From Candidatus Didemnitutus sp. (lineage in GTDB: Bacteria > Verrucomicrobiota > Verrucomicrobiia > Opitutales > Opitutaceae): 64,000 nucleotides of DNA. The notes under the pieces are model-generated. The model was not told the origin of the DNA. It saw nothing but the letters and a program-made list of their open reading frames with translations, and did no database searches. Both the position numbers and the translations under genes were made by a program. Location of the stretch: positions 124,001 to 188,000 of the forward strand of contig JAHCAY010000001.1 in assembly GCA_019634575.1 (NCBI GenBank), read 5' to 3'. Position 1 is the stretch's first letter; each line of letters starts with the position of its first letter. Below, one piece after another: positions 38,262 to 47,610 of the stretch.

Positions 38262-38543
38262 TCAGGCGGCGATGCGCTCGACGATGGCGGAGCGGCGGCG
38301 GATGCCGTAGGCGTTGCTGCGCTGGCCGGCCGGGAGTTCGACGCGCGAGACCGGCGCCTTGATCGTCAGCGGGCGGACGTTGCGCGCGTAGTCGGCGATG
38401 GTGATGCCGACGATCGCGGCGCTCGCGGCGGCGGCGAAGATGACTTCGCCGGGGACGGCGGCGAGGAACGCGGCGTTGGAGAGCTTGGCGATCACGGAGC
38501 CAGTGGCGGCGGCGGCGAGGATGACGGAGAGCGTGGTCTTCAT
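38262..38543 (-). CDS. Small two-TM membrane protein under sigma54 control (93 aa)
   Basis: Not recognised. Residues 1-20 (MKTTLSVILAAAATGSVIAK) and about 31-50 (GEVIFAAAASAAIVGITIAD) are hydrophobic. The rest is basic and ends RRSAIVERIAA. The first segment could be a signal peptide rather than a helix. It is directly preceded by the strongest sigma54 promoter in the window and lies just upstream of the NtrC-family regulator gene, so it is probably a main output or feedback component of that system. A GC-rich inverted repeat at 38211-38233 follows its stop. Confidence 0.7.
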   Translation of the reverse strand: MKTTLSVILAAAATGSVIAKLSNAAFLAAVPGEVIFAAAASAAIVGITIADYARNVRPLTIKAPVSRVELPAGQRSNAYGIRRRSAIVERIAA

Positions 38544-38570
38544 GGGAGATTCAGTTGGTTGATGCTCCTC

Positions 38571-38591
38571 CTATCGCACCGCGCGTGCCAA
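38571..38591 (-). promoter_or_regulatory. Sigma54 promoter of the 93-aa membrane protein
   Basis: The minus strand reads TTGGCACGCGCGGTGCGATAG, with GG-N10-GC spacing; one base differs from the adaptor promoter at 34571. Predicted start near 38564, 21 nt before the ATG at 38543. Confidence 0.85.
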
Positions 38592-38686
38592 CGGGTGGGC
38601 CGTGGCGTTAAGCGCTCCGTCTCCAAGCAGATAAACATAGGCGGCGAATTTCTGCCGCGGACGGCGGGTCGTTTTTGGCGCGGTTT

Positions 38687-38724
38687 TCCCGCGCAGACGG
38701 GAAGGATCGTTCCCGCGAGTGGGA
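38687..38724. promoter_or_regulatory. Two candidate activator-binding palindromes (UAS)
   Basis: TCCCGCGCAGACGGGA (38687-38702, TCCC-N8-GGGA) is centred 130 bp, and TCCCGCGAGTGGGA (38711-38724, TCCC-N6-GGGA) 153 bp, upstream of the predicted start at 38564. Paired sites about two helical turns apart are typical for NtrC-type activators. Confidence 0.55.
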
Positions 38725-38750
38725 CGCGGCGCCTTGACCGGGTGGCCAAG

Positions 38751-38776
38751 GTGCATTGCGGCTCCGAAGCGCAATG
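38751..38776 (-). terminator. Hairpin after the MacB permease gene
   Basis: gcattgcg (38751-38758) pairs with cgcaatgc (38769-38776), starting 4 bp beyond the stop codon. There is no T run, so it may be a weak terminator. Confidence 0.35.
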
Positions 38777-38779
38777 CTG

Positions 38780-39988
38780 CTATTCGTAGCGCAGCGCTTC
38801 GATCGGATCGAGCTCGGCGGCTTTGCGCGCCGGATAAAAGCCGAAGAAGACGCCGATGGCCGCGCTGAAGGCGAACGAGCCGATCACCGCGGTGCTCGAG
38901 ACGAGGACGGGCCAGCCGTTGAGCTTTGAAATCAACTGCGAGCTGCCGACGCCGAGCAGGATGCCGAGGATGCCGCCCATCATGGAGAGGATGATCGCTT
39001 CGGTGAGGAACTGCAGCAGCACGTCGCGGCCGTGCGCGCCGACGGCGAGGCGGATGCCGATCTCGCGCGTGCGCTCGGTGACGGAGACGAGCATGATGTT
39101 CATGATGCCGATGCCGCCGACGATGAGCGATACGCCGGCGATCGCGCCGAGGAGCACGGTCATGGTCTTGGTGGTCGCGGTGGCGGCTTCGGCGAGTTCC
39201 TGCTGATTGCGGACGGTGAAGTCGGGATCCTTGCCGTTGCGGCGCTGCTGGAGGAGATCGGTGATGTCCTGCTGAATGCGGGACATCTGGTCGGGGCTCG
39301 CGGCCTGGATGGTGATCGAATTCAGGAACGGGCGGCGCGCGATGCGTTTGAGGTGGCTCGTGTAGGGGACGATCACGACATCGTCCTGATCCTGGCCGAA
39401 GAAGTTGAAGCCCTTCGGCGCGAGGACGCCGACGATTTTGAAGGGAATGTTGCGCAGGCGCAGCGTCTGGCCGATGGGATCGTCGCCTTGGAAGAGCTGG
39501 TCCGAGACGGTTTTGCCGATCACGCAGACCTTGGCGCCGCTGCGCACGTCGGCGTCGGAAAACATCGCGCCTTCGGCGATGCTCCAGAGGCGGATGTCGA
39601 GATAGCTGACGTCCTCGCCCTGCACGTTGGTGCTCCAGTTCTGGCCATTGGCGAGGATCTGGGTGCGGTCGCGCATGTCGGGGCTGAGATTGGCGACGCC
39701 GGCGACCTCGTTGCGGATGGCCATGGCGTCCTCGACGGTGAGCGTGCTGGCGCTGCCGAAGCCGCCGCGGACGGCGCCGCTGGTGAAGTTGCCGGGGAAA
39801 ACCGAGATGATGTTCTGGCCGAGGCTGGCGATCTGGCCTTCGACCTGCGACTTCGCGCCGTTGCCGATGCTGACCATGGCGATGACGGCACCGACACCGA
39901 TGATGATGCCGAGCGCGGTGAGCACCGAGCGCAGCAGGTTGCGGCGCAGGGCGCGGAGGGCGACGGTGATGGTGTTCAGGAGGCGCAT
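38780..39988 (-). CDS. MacB-type ABC transporter permease, single-copy form (402 aa)
   Basis: One TM helix (residues about 20-42), a periplasmic MacB domain (about 45-270) and a three-TM FtsX core. The coupling motif is REIGIRLAVGAHGRDV and the end PARKAAELDPIEALRYE. Unlike the ADOPs it is not duplicated and would work as a dimer. It is the third gene of an adaptor-ATPase-permease operon (gaps of 2 bp each), so this is a complete tripartite efflux system with the ATPase on a separate chain instead of fused as in E. coli MacB. The substrate may be a peptide, lipid or macrolide-like compound; not determinable here. Confidence 0.95.
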   Translation of the reverse strand: MRLLNTITVALRALRRNLLRSVLTALGIIIGVGAVIAMVSIGNGAKSQVEGQIASLGQNIISVFPGNFTSGAVRGGFGSASTLTVEDAMAIRNEVAGVANLSPDMRDRTQILANGQNWSTNVQGEDVSYLDIRLWSIAEGAMFSDADVRSGAKVCVIGKTVSDQLFQGDDPIGQTLRLRNIPFKIVGVLAPKGFNFFGQDQDDVVIVPYTSHLKRIARRPFLNSITIQAASPDQMSRIQQDITDLLQQRRNGKDPDFTVRNQQELAEAATATTKTMTVLLGAIAGVSLIVGGIGIMNIMLVSVTERTREIGIRLAVGAHGRDVLLQFLTEAIILSMMGGILGILLGVGSSQLISKLNGWPVLVSSTAVIGSFAFSAAIGVFFGFYPARKAAELDPIEALRYE

Positions 39989-39990
39989 GT

Positions 39991-40752
<762 letters not shown>

Positions 40753-40754
40753 GG

Positions 40755-42209
40755 TTAGAAGCGACGACCGCCGCCGCCGAACGGGTTCGCGGCCGGACGG
40801 CCGGATTGCGCGGCGGCGTTGGGCACGCTCACGCTGGTGACGATGACGTCGCCTTCCTTCAGGCCGTCGATGACTTCAGTGGCGGTGCCGTCGGTGATGC
40901 CCGCCTTGATCGTGAACTCCTCGAGCGACTGGTTCGGGGCGAGGCCGACGAGCTTGTAGACTTTGCGCGTGGTGACGACGGCTTCGCCGGGGCGAGCCGA
41001 CGAGGAGGATTCGGGCACGGGGAGGCCGGCCTCGATCATGGCTTTGCGGAGCTGTTCGCGCTGCTCGGGGGTGGGCGGGCCGTTGCGGAAATCGATGCCG
41101 AGTTCGACCGTGATCTGGCGCATCTTCTGGCGCTGCTCCGGCGTGAAGTTGGCGAACATGCCGCTGCCGCGACGGCCGCCCTGACCTTCGCCGCCGGAGG
41201 ATGCGGCGACGGGCGCGCTCGCGGGTGCGGCGGCGTCTTTCTTGGCGGAAGCGTCGGGCTTGGCGGCGACGGGTTCGTCGCGTTTCACGGCGACGGATTC
41301 CGGGACGCGGAGGCGCAGGGCGGCGTTGGCGATGCGCAGGACGTTGTCGCGCCGGGCGACGATGATGGAGACGTTGGCCGTCATGCCGGGGCGCAGCTTG
41401 AGGTCGCGGTTGTCGACGGAAATGATGGTGTCGTAGGTCACCACGTTGTTCGTGGTCTTCGGGGCGTTGCGGACTTGCACGACCTGACCGTGGAAGGAGC
41501 GATTCGGGAAGGCGTCGACGGTGAAGGTGACCTGCTGGCTTTCGGCGACGCTGCCGATGTCGGCTTCGGCGACGGCGGCGGTGATTTGCATCTTGGAAAG
41601 ATCGTTTGCGATGGTGAAGAGGACGGGCGCGTTGAGGCTGGCGGCGACGGTTTTGCCTTCCTCGGTCTGCTTGTTGATCACGATGCCGTCTATGGGCGAG
41701 GTGATGGTGCAGCGTTCGAGGTCGACCTTGGCGTTCTCGACGGTGGCGCGGGCGGTGACGAGCGAGGCGTTGGATTGCTGGAGCTGCGCGACGGCTTGAT
41801 CGTATTCCTGCTGCGTCACGAGTTTCTGGGCAAAGAGTTCCTTCACGCGCTCGGTGTTGACCTTCTGGAGCTGGTTCGAGGCCTCGGCGGAGGCGAGGTT
41901 GGCCTCCGCCTGGCGGAGCTTCTGCTGGTAGGTGGCGGGATCGATCTCGACGAGCTTGTCGCCTTTTTTCACCGGCGAATTGAAGTCCACGTAGAGCTTC
42001 TGGATGAGGCCGGAGATCTGCGAGCCGACATCGACGCTGACGACGGAGTCGAGCTGGCCGGTGGCCGTGACCTGTTGAAGGATGTCGCCGCGCGCGACGG
42101 TGGTCGTCGTGAACTCCGGCGCGCTATCGGCGCGACTGCGGATCGAATAGTAATACCAGCCGGCGCCGGCGACGCCGATCACAACGAGGAACAACAGGAG
42201 TTTCTTCAT
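40755..42209 (-). CDS. MacA-type periplasmic adaptor with Spy-like insert (484 aa)
   Basis: TM or signal anchor at residues 1-20 (MKKLLLFLVVIGVAGAGWYY), lipoyl half-motif GLIQKLYVDFNSPVKKGDKLVEI, alpha-hairpin, second lipoyl half with TSPIDGIVINKQTEEGKTV, and a beta-barrel to about 305. Then a roughly 110-residue insert that is Ala/Pro/Gly-rich and carries two LTxxQ-like helices (FTPEQRQKMRQI, PTPEQREQLRKAM) as in Spy/CpxP proteins. The membrane-proximal domain (FTIKAGITDGTATEVIDGLKEGD) follows, and the protein ends FGGGGRRF. The frame opens at 42257; the ATG at 42209 gives the anchor at the N-terminus. First gene of the macAB-like operon. Confidence 0.93.
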   Translation of the reverse strand: MKKLLLFLVVIGVAGAGWYYYSIRSRADSAPEFTTTTVARGDILQQVTATGQLDSVVSVDVGSQISGLIQKLYVDFNSPVKKGDKLVEIDPATYQQKLRQAEANLASAEASNQLQKVNTERVKELFAQKLVTQQEYDQAVAQLQQSNASLVTARATVENAKVDLERCTITSPIDGIVINKQTEEGKTVAASLNAPVLFTIANDLSKMQITAAVAEADIGSVAESQQVTFTVDAFPNRSFHGQVVQVRNAPKTTNNVVTYDTIISVDNRDLKLRPGMTANVSIIVARRDNVLRIANAALRLRVPESVAVKRDEPVAAKPDASAKKDAAAPASAPVAASSGGEGQGGRRGSGMFANFTPEQRQKMRQITVELGIDFRNGPPTPEQREQLRKAMIEAGLPVPESSSSARPGEAVVTTRKVYKLVGLAPNQSLEEFTIKAGITDGTATEVIDGLKEGDVIVTSVSVPNAAAQSGRPAANPFGGGGRRF

Positions 42210-42376
42210 GCGGAACGTGGGAGAGGAGGAGCGAAGCGATCGACGTCGGGAAGGCAACTTCCCGCCGTGTCTCGGCGCCGCCTTCCCAGAGACGCCGCGT
42301 TCGTCGCAAAGGTTTCACCGGTCGTGGCTTTCCTGTTGCGGGCGGGCGCGGCGGGCGCTTCCTTCCGCGCACCCCT

Positions 42377-43954
42377 ATGAAGTCCCTGAAGCACCTCCTC
42401 TCCATGCTGGTGCTGGCGGCGGCCACCGTGGCCGTCACAGCGCAGGAAGAACCGAAGGACAAGCCGGCCGACCGCAAGGGCGCCGCCGCCGAGGCGCCCG
42501 CCAAGCCGATGCCGCCCGAGAAGGATCCGGCCCCGTCCGTGACCGATGGCGAGGTCACCATCGGCGGCAAAGTCATCCGCTACAAGGCGACCGCCGGCTA
42601 CCTCGTCCAGCGCGATGAAAAGGGCGCGGCGAAGGCCAACATCTTCTACGTCGCCTACACGAAGGCCGACGTGAAGGACGTCGCGCAGCGCCCAGTCACT
42701 TTCTCGTTCAACGGCGGCCCCGGCGCGGCCTCCGTCTGGCTGCACCTCGGCGGGCTCGGTCCGAAGCGCGCGGTGATGAACGACACCGGTGGTGCGGTGT
42801 CCGCGCCGTATCGTTACGAGGACAACGCGTTCTCCTGGCTCGACGAGACCGACCTCGTGTTCATGGACCCGGTTTCGAGCGGCTACAGCCGCGCGGCGAA
42901 GGACCAAGATCCGAAACAGTTTCACGGTTTCACCGGCGACCTCGAGTCGCTCGCGGATTTCATCCAGGTGTGGACGACTCGCAACTCACGCTGGTTGTCA
43001 CCGAAATTCCTCGTCGGCGAAAGCTACGGCACGACGCGCGTCTCCGCGCTCTCCGAGCGGTTGCAGCAGAAATACGATCTCTACGTGAACGGCGTGATGC
43101 TCGTGTCCTCGATCCTGAATTTCCAGACCGCGCGCTTTGCGCCCGGCAACGACGACCCGTATCCGCTGTTCCTGCCGACCTACACCGCGACGGCGTGGTT
43201 TCACGGCCGGCTCAAGGGCGATTGGGCCAAGACGCTCGACGGCGCGCGGAAGCGCGCGGAGGAATTCGCGGCGAAAGACTACACGGTCGCGCTGATGCAG
43301 GGCGACGCTCTCCCGGCCGCCGAGCGCGAGCGCATCGCCGCCGAACTCGCCGCGCTCACCGGTCTCTCACTCGATTACGTCAAGAAGCAGAGCCTCCGCG
43401 TGAGCATCGGCGAATTCATCCGCGAGTTGCGCCGTGACGAAGGCATCGTCGTGGGCCGCCTCGACAGCAGCATCACGGGCATCCTCGACGACAGCGGCGA
43501 GGGTGAGGGCGGACGCGGCGGCGGTTTCTTCGATCCGAGCATGGAGGCGATTCGCGGGCCCTACGCCGCCGCGATGAGCGACTACGCACGCAATGTGCTG
43601 AAGTTCGAGACCGACCTGCCTTACGGCGTGCTCGTGAACGTCCAGCCGTGGAGCTACAAGAACGTCGAGAACACCTACCTCGATGTCAGCGTCGCGTTGA
43701 AGAACGCGATGGTGCGCAACCCTGCGATGAAGGTCTGGGTGGCGAACGGATACTACGATCTCGCCACGCCATATTACGCGACGGATTGGACGTTTCGCCA
43801 CATGCACCTGCCCGAGGCGGTGCGGAAGAACGTGAGCATGACCTACTATGAGGCGGGCCACATGATGTATACGCACATGGACTCGCTGAAGAAGCTGAAG
43901 GCGGATTTCAGCTCGTGGTTCCAGGCGACGCTGGCGAGTCAGCGCAATCGCTGA
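42377..43954 (+). CDS. Secreted serine carboxypeptidase, family S10 (525 aa)
   Basis: Signal peptide at residues 1-22 (LLSMLVLAAATVAVTA), then a Lys/Pro/Ala-rich linker and the S10 alpha/beta-hydrolase domain. The oxyanion region is FNGGPGAASVW, the nucleophile is Ser216 in GESYG, the catalytic Asp is in YYDLATPY (Asp461) and the His in YEAGHMMY (His495), so all three are present. It probably removes C-terminal residues from peptides in the periplasm or outside the cell. Divergently transcribed from the macA-like gene with a 167-bp shared upstream region. It converges with the chemoreceptor gene, with a hairpin between the two. Confidence 0.93.
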   Translation: MKSLKHLLSMLVLAAATVAVTAQEEPKDKPADRKGAAAEAPAKPMPPEKDPAPSVTDGEVTIGGKVIRYKATAGYLVQRDEKGAAKANIFYVAYTKADVKDVAQRPVTFSFNGGPGAASVWLHLGGLGPKRAVMNDTGGAVSAPYRYEDNAFSWLDETDLVFMDPVSSGYSRAAKDQDPKQFHGFTGDLESLADFIQVWTTRNSRWLSPKFLVGESYGTTRVSALSERLQQKYDLYVNGVMLVSSILNFQTARFAPGNDDPYPLFLPTYTATAWFHGRLKGDWAKTLDGARKRAEEFAAKDYTVALMQGDALPAAERERIAAELAALTGLSLDYVKKQSLRVSIGEFIRELRRDEGIVVGRLDSSITGILDDSGEGEGGRGGGFFDPSMEAIRGPYAAAMSDYARNVLKFETDLPYGVLVNVQPWSYKNVENTYLDVSVALKNAMVRNPAMKVWVANGYYDLATPYYATDWTFRHMHLPEAVRKNVSMTYYEAGHMMYTHMDSLKKLKADFSSWFQATLASQRNR

Positions 43955-43984
43955 CGCAAGGGCGCGCGCGGAAAACTCGCCCTT
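43955..43984. terminator. Hairpin between convergent genes
   Basis: aagggcg and cgccctt pair across a 13-nt loop just after the S10 peptidase stop. It could serve both converging transcripts. No clean T tract. Confidence 0.4.
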
Positions 43985-44016
43985 ACTTGCGCGACGGAGC
44001 CGCACTCGTGCCGCCA

Positions 44017-45513
44017 CTAGGCGACCGTGGGCGCGACTGCGGGGCGCGGGGTATGGGCGGGTTTGTTGCTGGCGGCGGTTTGCTCCACCGGCAGGCCGCT
44101 GCTCGCGTCGCGCGCGAGGTCGCCGAGGCCGATGATGATGCGCAACTGGTGAATGGCGTCGTGCAAGCCGCCAACGGCGTGCTGCATTTGGTTCGCCGCG
44201 GCGGCGCTCGTCTCGGCGGCGGCGGCGTTGGCTTGAGTGACTTTGTCGATCTGCGTCATGGCGCCGCCGATGTGGCGGATGCCGTCGGTCTGTTCGCGCG
44301 AGGACTGCGCGAGACCGCCGACTAGTTCGTCGACGCGGCGCACGCGCGTGGAGATATCGAGCAACTGGGTCGCGACTTCGCCGCTGATTTTGCCGCCGCG
44401 TTCGGTGGCGGCGATCGCGTCGCCGATGCGGCTCGCGGTTTCGCGCGCGGCGTCGGCGGACCGTTTGGCGAGCGCGCGGACTTCCTCGGCGACCACGGCA
44501 AATCCGGCGCCGGCTTCGCCCGCGCGGGCGGCTTCGACGGCGGCATTGAGCGCGAGGATGTTGGTCTGAAAGGCGATCTCGTCGATGCTGTTGATGATCT
44601 TCTCGACGCCGCGGCTGGCCTCGGCGAGTTCCTGCATGGCGGTCTTCAGACCGTTGACGCCGGTCTCGCTGTGACCGCAGAGCGCGCGGGCCTCGGAGGC
44701 TTCGCGGGCGGCCTCGCCCATGTGGGTGTGCGCGGTTTCGCTGATGGAAAGGAGTTCCGCGCTCGATGCACCGGCTTCCTCAAGCGCAGCGGCCTGGGTG
44801 CTCGCGCCTTCGGCGACGGTCTGGCTGCCGGAGGCGACTTCGGTGGACTGCGCGACGAGGGATTCGGCGGCGAGTTCCAGGGAGTCGGATGTCTGCGTGA
44901 GGGAAAGGGTGATGCTGCGCTGGACGATCCAGCCGGCGGCGCTGATGGCGGCGAGAACGAGAGCGAGCACGACAGCGCTCCAGGTGAGTTCGCGACGGAT
45001 GTCCTTCTCGCGCGCCGTGATTTCGTCGTCGGCCGCGCGCGCGACGCGGTCGCTGTAATCGCGGAGCTCGCCGACGGCGCCCTCAATCTCCGGAGAGAAC
45101 TGGCGCATGTAAGCTTCGACCGCGGCGACGTTGTCGCCGAGCAGGATCGCTCCGGTGACCGCGTCCCCGGCGGCAGCGAGACGCTTCACGCGGTCCGCGA
45201 GTCGGGCGTCGGCGGTTTCCAGGGACTTTCCCGCCGTGGCGAAGCCCGTCTTGTAGTCGTTCAGGCCGCGCTCGATCTCATCCGGGTCCTTGAGGCGGAG
45301 GATCGCCTGCAGGCGCTGGTCGGCGGTGACGAGTTGCTGCAGGCCTTGCTGCGCGGACTGAAGTCGGGCGGTGATTTCGCGTGCGACATGGGCATCGCCA
45401 CGATGCGTGGAAACGATCCGCCACGCGGCGATGGCGGCGAGCGTGGCGCTGCAAAGCGCGGCGCCCGCGACGAGCGCGGCCAGTTTGAAACGCAGTGAGC
45501 GCGCTGAAATCAC
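44017..45513 (-). CDS. Methyl-accepting chemotaxis protein (498 aa)
   Basis: TM1 at residues about 10-32, a helical periplasmic domain of about 145 residues (four-helix-bundle type), and TM2 at about 177-195 ([20 protein letters not shown]). No clear HAMP follows. A long signalling coiled coil has its tip at [21 protein letters not shown] and [17 protein letters not shown]. The C-terminal tail is Pro/Ala-rich with no recognisable CheR pentapeptide. It begins 4 bp after the stop of the Cache protein gene and belongs to the porin-Cache-MCP operon. No che genes are in the window, so its array partners are elsewhere. Confidence 0.95.
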   Translation of the reverse strand: MISARSLRFKLAALVAGAALCSATLAAIAAWRIVSTHRGDAHVAREITARLQSAQQGLQQLVTADQRLQAILRLKDPDEIERGLNDYKTGFATAGKSLETADARLADRVKRLAAAGDAVTGAILLGDNVAAVEAYMRQFSPEIEGAVGELRDYSDRVARAADDEITAREKDIRRELTWSAVVLALVLAAISAAGWIVQRSITLSLTQTSDSLELAAESLVAQSTEVASGSQTVAEGASTQAAALEEAGASSAELLSISETAHTHMGEAAREASEARALCGHSETGVNGLKTAMQELAEASRGVEKIINSIDEIAFQTNILALNAAVEAARAGEAGAGFAVVAEEVRALAKRSADAARETASRIGDAIAATERGGKISGEVATQLLDISTRVRRVDELVGGLAQSSREQTDGIRHIGGAMTQIDKVTQANAAAAETSAAAANQMQHAVGGLHDAIHQLRIIIGLGDLARDASSGLPVEQTAASNKPAHTPRPAVAPTVA

Positions 45514-45517
45514 GATT

Positions 45518-46066
45518 TCAGGATTTGATCTTCGAGAGGCTGAGGCCGACCACGAGCGAGCCGATGGGCTTGCCGCCGTCGAGCACGGGCACCGCGATCT
45601 GGATTTGCTGCTGGCCGGACGACTCGTCGAGCTCGACCGGGCCCTGCCAGGTTTTGCCGGTCATGGGAACGTCGTGCTTTTCCTTTCCCTTGTGCGACCA
45701 GTTGGTCGGTTTGGCGATGCAGGCGACTTTCCAGCCGTTGGCGGCGCTGAGGAACGCTTCAGTGACGATGTCGTCGCGCTTGGACTTGAGGAATTGACCG
45801 GCGGCGTTCTTGGAGAAGCTGCGCACGAACGGATCGAGCACGGTGAGCGAGCGCCATTTTTCCTGGCTCATCGCGGCGTAGTCGGCCGGTGTGGAGGCGT
45901 TCTGGGCGCGCACGGCGTCGACGATCACGGGGTCGGCGGCCCAGGCGACGATGGCGGCGATGCGGCCGTCGATCTTGGCTTGGATTTCAGGCGCGAGCGT
46001 CTCGCCGTGGGCGGAGGCAAACCAGCCGGCGAGCGCGGTGACGAGGAGGAGGGAGCGGAGTTTCAT
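45518..46066 (-). CDS. Secreted Cache-like sensor protein (182 aa)
   Basis: Signal peptide at residues 1-21 ([16 protein letters not shown]). Then a small PAS-like/Cache domain: helical start, [20 protein letters not shown], core strands [17 protein letters not shown] and [38 protein letters not shown], which is the typical single-Cache end. There is no TM helix or signalling domain, so it is a free periplasmic binding protein. It lies between the porin gene (21 bp) and the chemoreceptor gene (4 bp), which suggests it presents a ligand to that receptor (inference). Confidence 0.82.
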   Translation of the reverse strand: MKLRSLLLVTALAGWFASAHGETLAPEIQAKIDGRIAAIVAWAADPVIVDAVRAQNASTPADYAAMSQEKWRSLTVLDPFVRSFSKNAAGQFLKSKRDDIVTEAFLSAANGWKVACIAKPTNWSHKGKEKHDVPMTGKTWQGPVELDESSGQQQIQIAVPVLDGGKPIGSLVVGLSLSKIKS

Positions 46067-46087
46067 GGGGTCGGTGCGGAGCGCGGT

Positions 46088-47284
46088 TTAGAATACGACT
46101 TGGATGCGGCCGAGCAGGCGGTGATCGGAGGGCACGGGCGCGGCGGGATCGCCTTGGAGGTAGTTGAGCGAGAATTTCAGGTCGTCGCCTTTGAGGAGGA
46201 AATTCACGCCGAAGGTCCAGAGTTTGGACGTGGTGGCTGCGGTGGCGGTGTTGCTGTCGTAATTCTCGTAGCGGACGACACCCTGCCAGCGTGGCGTGAA
46301 GTTGTAGCGGCCGAGCATCGACCATCCCTCGGCGGTGACGACGGCGCCAGCGGCCGGGTGCTGCGTGTTGCGGAGCCACTCGGCTTGGAGCTCGGCGGAG
46401 CCGACGACGAGTTGCGCGTCGGCGCTGTAGCCTTCGCGGCGGCCGGTGAAGGTGCCCTTGTCCTTCGTGGTGAAATAATCGGTGCCGGCGGACAGCCGCG
46501 CTTTGCGGGTGCCGATCGTGCCTTCGTGGACGATGCCGTTCACGCGGCCGACCCACATGAATTTCTGGTTGTCGTTGCTGCTGGTGTTGACGCCGGTGCC
46601 GTTGAACGCGCCGACGGAGTAGGTGAGGCGTTTCGGGACCGGATCGCCGTAGAGCATGGCGCCGATCTGGCGGGAGACGGTGAGGCGGTCGTTCGGGAGC
46701 GAGCGCTCGATGGTGTAGGTCTTGGTGTCGGGCTGGAGTTGTTCGTAGCCGAAGGGCGTCTTGAACTGGCCCATGCGCACGCTGGCGCGGGAATCGGGCG
46801 TCCAGTTGACGAAGGCGTCGGTGAGCTGGCCGGAGATGCCGGTCTTGGTGGCGATGGAGTTGTTGCCGAAATCGGCTTCGAGCTTGAAGGCGACGTTCTC
46901 GGCGAAACTGCCGGCGAGGTTCACGCGTGTGCGGCGCAGGAGGAATCGGTCGTTGAGGCCGGTGTAGCGGGTGTCGGGTGCGCCGCCGGTCTCGAATTGG
47001 GCGTGAACGAAGCCGCCGAGCGCGAGCTTTTGTTCGGTGCCGGCGGCCTTGACGACGTTGAGCGGGGCCTTGCCATCCCAGCCGAGCTGGCGGGTGAGAT
47101 CGGAGAATTCCTTGAGCGTGGGCGCGAGTTCGTCGGCGGAGACGGTGTCGTTTAGTTTCGCTTCGATGCGCGCGATGGCGGCTTCGACGCGCGCGAGGCG
47201 ATCCTCCAACGAGGGGTTTTGGGCGTGGGCATAGGCAACGCAAAGCGCGCCGAGGGCGAGGAGGCGACCGAGGTGTTTGGGCAT
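46088..47284 (-). CDS. OprO/OprP-type outer-membrane porin (398 aa)
   Basis: Signal peptide (HLGRLLALGALCVAYAHA), a coiled-coil segment (DRLARVEAAIARIEAKLND), then a 16-stranded-type beta-barrel ending in F (RLLGRIQVVF). Marker segments of the Porin_O_P family are RRTRVNLAGSFAENVAFKLEAD, QLTDAFVNW and RMGQFKTPFGYEQL. The family includes phosphate/pyrophosphate-selective porins, though many members have other solutes. The ATG at 47284 is chosen over the 47317 frame start. A Pho-box-like site lies 72 bp upstream, supporting phosphate-related control. First gene of the porin-Cache-MCP operon. Confidence 0.9.
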   Translation of the reverse strand: MPKHLGRLLALGALCVAYAHAQNPSLEDRLARVEAAIARIEAKLNDTVSADELAPTLKEFSDLTRQLGWDGKAPLNVVKAAGTEQKLALGGFVHAQFETGGAPDTRYTGLNDRFLLRRTRVNLAGSFAENVAFKLEADFGNNSIATKTGISGQLTDAFVNWTPDSRASVRMGQFKTPFGYEQLQPDTKTYTIERSLPNDRLTVSRQIGAMLYGDPVPKRLTYSVGAFNGTGVNTSSNDNQKFMWVGRVNGIVHEGTIGTRKARLSAGTDYFTTKDKGTFTGRREGYSADAQLVVGSAELQAEWLRNTQHPAAGAVVTAEGWSMLGRYNFTPRWQGVVRYENYDSNTATAATTSKLWTFGVNFLLKGDDLKFSLNYLQGDPAAPVPSDHRLLGRIQVVF

Positions 47285-47355
47285 GTGACGAGGGGTGTCT
47301 GCAACACTAGTCGGCACATGCGGCGCGCGGGATTACCGCGAATCGCTGGATGGGC

Positions 47356-47373
47356 TGTCACACTTTCGTGACA
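47356..47373 (-). promoter_or_regulatory. Pho-box-like operator before the porin operon
   Basis: The minus strand reads TGTCACGAAAGTGTGACA: TGTCA and TGTGA repeat with an 11-base period, the spacing of PhoB sites. It is also a 6-bp-arm palindrome, so another dimeric regulator is possible. It lies 72 bp upstream of the porin start. Confidence 0.5.
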
Positions 47374-47526
47374 ACCCGCTGTAGGTCGTAACCGGCCAAC
47401 GGTTTGGGCGCGCCGGCTGGAGGCAAATGGCTCTAGTTCAGATGCGCCTCGGTTTCCGGGATGGAGGGCACAGGGTAGCCGCGCCGTAGGGTTTGCCCGC
47501 GCTTTTCCGCAGGGAGAGCCGCTTGG

Positions 47527-47550
47527 GCGCGAGCGAGCTCGCTGCCTACC
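47527..47550 (-). repeat. GGTAG-headed interspersed repeat
   Basis: The minus strand reads GGTAGGCAGCGAGCTCGCTC then GCGC. It matches 19 of 24 positions of the copy at 61981-62005 and has an internal AGCGAGCTCGCT palindrome. Confidence 0.6.
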
Positions 47551-47610
47551 AGCCGGGGAACGCTCTGTTTCGCTTGAGCGATTGAGTGCGACGGATTTGG
47601 GCCTGCGGGC

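Larger units (their letters stand above)
47285..47610. other. Intergenic gap (326 bp) with Pho-box-like site and repeat
   Basis: No gene supported. It contains the site at 47356-47373 and the GGTAG-type repeat at 47527-47550, then the 3' flank of the tricorn-like gene. Confidence 0.5.

Noticed and set aside
38571..38774. Short minus-strand frames in the 38544-38779 gap
   Set aside because: They cover the sigma54 promoter and the palindromes, and their translations are basic and featureless.
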